From NCBI GenBank assembly GCA_905479025.1, contig CAJQKX010000598.1:1-8897 (forward strand): a DNA stretch of 8,897 nt. The letters run 5' to 3'. The stretch comes from an uncultured Paraglaciecola sp. (lineage in GTDB: Bacteria > Pseudomonadota > Gammaproteobacteria > Enterobacterales > Alteromonadaceae). Of this stretch, positions 7,377 to 8,897 are shown one piece after another. The notes beneath the pieces were generated by a model, which did not search any database, was not told the origin of the DNA, and was given only the letters and a program-made list of their open reading frames with translations. A program made the translations under genes and the position numbers. Position 1 is the first letter of the stretch; each line of letters opens with the position of its first letter.

Positions 7377-7412
7377 TTCGCTGATAAAAAACGCAATAGG
7401 AAGAAAATTAAA

Positions 7413-7625
7413 ATGATTAAACGATTATTAGGTTCATTCGCAGTATTAATCTTTTTATGTGGCAGCGCAAACGCGACGCTATTGGTAGGGTATTTACCGG
7501 ATGCGGAGCCAGCAACTGGAGTCAGCGCATCGGCAATATCAGCGGGTTCAGGGTTAGAATCTTATGACGACTTTGAAGATTGCGCTGGTATTATGTCTTT
7601 TTGTAACCTAGTTATTAATCAGTGA
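7413..7625 (+). CDS. Short secreted hypothetical protein, possibly a truncated exosortase-substrate relative
   Basis: 70 aa from the ATG at 7413, with AGGAAG 9 nt upstream as a fair ribosome site. Residues 1-21 form a clear Sec signal peptide (basic MIKR, hydrophobic LLGSFAVLIFLCG, cleavage after SANA). The mature part is only ~49 aa, Ala/Ser/Gly-rich then acidic, with two Cys (DDFEDCAGIMSFC). It has no PEP-CTERM tail, so it is not itself an evident exosortase substrate. The start style matches the next gene, which suggests a related gene that lost its middle and 3' end. The TGA at 7623 is the only in-frame stop between this ATG and 8330, but the intervening codons look non-coding and the next gene has its own signal peptide, so one split gene is unlikely. 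Function unknown. Confidence 0.5.
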   Translation: MIKRLLGSFAVLIFLCGSANATLLVGYLPDAEPATGVSASAISAGSGLESYDDFEDCAGIMSFCNLVINQ

Positions 7626-7636
7626 GGTATTATTAA

Positions 7637-7651
7637 TGGCGCGATATGTGC
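7637..7651 (+). promoter_or_regulatory. Sigma-54 (RpoN) type -24/-12 promoter of the PEP-CTERM gene
   Basis: TGGCGCG-ATAT-GTGC matches TGGCACG-N4-TTGC except at two positions, with the essential GG and GC exactly 10 bp apart. A start near 7663 would give a leader of about 40 nt to the ATG at 7704. PEP-CTERM genes are known to be RpoN-dependent under PrsK/PrsR in Zoogloea, which supports the call; no regulator gene is visible here. Confidence 0.5.
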
Positions 7652-7703
7652 GTTATCTTTTATACAATTGTTTGTAATTAACCATAAATTTAAAAGTAAT
7701 GTA

Positions 7704-8330
7704 ATGAGAAAGATAATTATAAGTTTGATGTTTGTTGGACTTACCTTAACTAGCTCAATTGTGAGTGCGACTATGATTTTGGCAGTGACTTCCTTTAGCG
7801 GTGGAAATGAAAGTATCAGTAGTGGTACTGATTTGCCGCGACTCGTCGGTTGGAATCTTTTCGTTAATAGTGACATGTCGGTATCTAGCCTTGGATTTTG
7901 GGATCAAGGCCTAATCGGACTTTCAGCTGCTCACCAAATTGGATTGTGGGACAGTAATGGCACCTTGTTATCGGATGTAATAGTTCAGGCTGGCACCTCA
8001 AGTACTCTAATCGATGGCTGGCGCTATGAAACTATTGCAGCAATTATGCTAAATGCAGGAAGCTCTTACACCATCGGTTCGACGATCTCACTAAATGATG
8101 ATACCTACATCTGGAGCCCTAGCACTGTAAGCACGACAGGTGATATCACCTTTGGGAATGGCGTACGCGGTTCGGAAAACATTTCCTTTGAATTTCCAAC
8201 ACTAGAATCGAATTCGGGCAGGTTTGTCCCCAATTTTATATATTCGACGATTGAGGTTTCAGAACCGTCATTGTTAGGACTGTTAAGTCTAGGTTTAGTG
8301 TTGTTAATCCAAAGAAGGCGCGCTGATTAG
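7704..8330 (+). CDS. PEP-CTERM sorting-domain secreted protein with DUF4082-like body
   Basis: 208 aa. I chose the ATG at 7704, not the upstream in-frame start at 7668, because it puts a clean Sec signal peptide at the N-terminus (MRKIIISLMFVGLTL..., cleavage near VSA at 20-22). The body carries a pattern seen in DUF4082-like beta-sandwich proteins: VGWNLFVNSDMSVSSLGFWD, then HQIGLWDSNGTLL, a WRYE segment, and LNAGSSYTIGS. Residues 186-208 form a sorting tail: SEPS (in place of the usual PEPS), a Leu/Gly transmembrane stretch, and QRRRAD. An exosortase would be expected to cleave this tail during export, in organisms that make exopolysaccharide. No exosortase is in the window. The ribosome site is weak. 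A sigma-54-like promoter lies 53 bp upstream. Specific function unknown; extracellular-matrix association is inferred from the family. Confidence 0.8.
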   Translation: MRKIIISLMFVGLTLTSSIVSATMILAVTSFSGGNESISSGTDLPRLVGWNLFVNSDMSVSSLGFWDQGLIGLSAAHQIGLWDSNGTLLSDVIVQAGTSSTLIDGWRYETIAAIMLNAGSSYTIGSTISLNDDTYIWSPSTVSTTGDITFGNGVRGSENISFEFPTLESNSGRFVPNFIYSTIEVSEPSLLGLLSLGLVLLIQRRRAD

Positions 8331-8392
8331 GAGCGTTCACATGCTGCGGTTGGGATATCGAATATACCTAAAGCCACCAGTATAAAAGGAGT

Positions 8393-8743
8393 ATGTACGA
8401 CTATTTTGGTGACATCAGAGCACGTTATTTGCTTTTTATGCAACTACTCTTCTCTACTGTGCCTGATACTGTGTATTACGGTGTAAAACGTTGAGGTCGC
8501 GGTGCTATGTCAATGAGCTTTTTGTGGCATTTACAGGCTCTAAAATTTAGCATTGCAATAGTTGGTGCCGCGGGGGAGTGGATGCTTTCGGGTTATGGCT
8601 ATCAGCCAAATGAAACCCAAACCGAATAGGCCATATTTGGTATTTTATTAATCTTTGCCATTAGCTTAGTAGCAGCAGGGATAATTGTGTTGTTATTTCT
8701 CTATCAATTTAAATTAGTAAAAGGATTTAAGGACTCTTTATGA
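8393..8743 (+). pseudogene. Decayed 3' remnant of a GPH-family sugar:cation symporter (MelB/XynP-like)
   Basis: Reading the frame that ends in TGA at 8741 gives FMQLLFSTVPDTVYYG, then a TGA (8492-8494) probably replacing a Trp codon, then GRGAMSMSFLWHLQALKF, a GxxGxWMLSGYGYQPNETQTE segment, a TAG (8627-8629), and AIFGILLIFAISLVAAGII, VLLFLY and a short basic tail. This order (DxVxYG loop, ALKF helix, GYGYQPN loop, final two helices) is that of the C-terminal fifth of glycoside-pentoside-hexuronide symporters, which usually sit beside GH43 xylosidases. The first ~300 codons are absent; the frame is closed by a TAA at 8369. Two internal stops plus the 5' loss rule out function. The original stop still overlaps the xylosidase start as ATGA, a relic of coupling. 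The left boundary is approximate. Family assignment is from pattern recognition, not alignment. Confidence 0.72.
8729..8733 (+). promoter_or_regulatory. Ribosome binding site of the GH43 gene
   Basis: AAGGA with a 6-nt spacer to the ATG at 8740, inside the last codons of the transporter remnant. It confirms this start and means the xylosidase can be translated without coupling to the broken upstream frame. Confidence 0.7.
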
Positions 8744-8897
8744 CACATTCTCTAATTACCAATCCTATTTTACCTGGGTTCAATCCTGATCCTAGTATTG
8801 TGCGAGTTGGCGATGACTTTTATATTGCTACTTCAACATTCGAATGGTATCCGGGTGTGCAAATTCATCATTCAAAAGATCTCAAAAATTGGCGATT
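8740..8897 (+). CDS. GH43 beta-xylosidase, N-terminus (3' end outside window)
   Basis: The first 52 codons of a glycoside hydrolase family 43 enzyme that releases xylose from non-reducing ends of xylo-oligosaccharides, probably in the cytoplasm since no signal peptide is seen. The N-terminus ([40 protein letters not shown]) is the hallmark of the Selenomonas SXA / Bacillus XynB subgroup. Asp17 in FNPDPS is the expected catalytic general base, in the first blade of the five-bladed propeller. The ATG at 8740 overlaps the transporter-remnant stop (ATGA) and has a good AAGGA site. A full enzyme would be about 530-540 aa, so only a tenth is visible and integrity of the rest is unknown. Some subgroup members also act on arabinofuranosides. 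Its promoter is not identified; the remnant and the region 8331-8392 show no clear one. Confidence 0.92.
   Translation, partial: MTHSLITNPILPGFNPDPSIVRVGDDFYIATSTFEWYPGVQIHHSKDLKNWR

Larger units (their letters stand above)
6498..7412. other. ~0.9 kb gap with no convincing gene; repeat- and hairpin-rich
   Basis: No frame here has convincing protein features. The longest (GTG at 6695 to 6886, 63 codons, +) has no recognisable motif. The stretch carries an inverted repeat ATTGGC-N7-GCCAAT (6767-6785), a degenerate tandem pair (6851-6886), two copies of a TGTCAGG/T-run/ACA motif (6974-6990 and 7263-7278), a mini-ORF with a good ribosome site (7076-7192), a GGGG/GTCAG/CTGAC/CCCC hairpin (7220-7243) and an inverted repeat ATGCCAA-N20-TTGGCAT (7343-7376). 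The composition suggests eroded accessory DNA plus the control region of the downstream secreted-protein genes. Confidence 0.6.

Noticed and set aside
7371..7386. TTGGCAT on the + strand as a sigma-54 promoter of the ORF at 7413
   Set aside because: The -24 half is good but the -12 GC is absent at the required spacing, so I do not call it a promoter for this ORF.

Overview
The window looks like a chromosomal segment of a marine, polysaccharide-using gammaproteobacterium, most likely an Alteromonadales member of the Glaciecola/Paraglaciecola/Alteromonas type. This is inferred from moderately low GC, an ArcB hybrid kinase, galTK, a cytoplasmic-domain-bearing MgtE, an exosortase-type (PEP-CTERM) secreted protein and a GH43 beta-xylosidase. 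No marker gene in the window fixes the genus.

Layout: (1) 1-2163, the 3' ~92% of arcB, the redox-sensing tripartite kinase, cut by the left window edge. (2) 2308-4549, a compact galT-galK pair on the + strand (Leloir pathway), with a symmetric dyad just upstream of galT and a hairpin/T-tract terminator after galK. (3) 6414-4811 on the - strand, mgtE (Mg2+ channel/transporter) and a possible small two-helix membrane protein overlapping its 3' end. mgtE has a good -10 box and a perfect hairpin near the predicted transcript start. (4) 6415-7412, about 1 kb with no convincing gene, but with several short repeats and hairpins. (5) 7413-8330, two short secreted-protein ORFs; the second has a signal peptide, a DUF4082-like body and a PEP-CTERM-like tail. 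A sigma-54-type -24/-12 element lies between them. (6) 8393-8743, a decayed 3' remnant of a GPH-family (MelB/XynP-like) sugar symporter with in-frame stops. (7) 8740-8897, the start of a GH43 beta-xylosidase that overlaps the remnant's stop codon by ATGA and runs off the right edge.

How the genes relate: galT and galK form a two-gene operon converting galactose to glucose-1-phosphate. The transporter remnant and the xylosidase were once a translationally coupled xylo-oligosaccharide uptake and hydrolysis unit; the transporter is now broken. The PEP-CTERM region and the repeat-rich 1 kb gap sit between conserved mgtE and the xylan locus, which suggests a rearrangement scar or accessory-gene site. 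I see no CRISPR array, intact transposon, tRNA or rRNA, and no clear evidence of a wholly new multi-gene system. The most rewarding signals are the putative PEP-CTERM regulatory elements and the eroded transporter.
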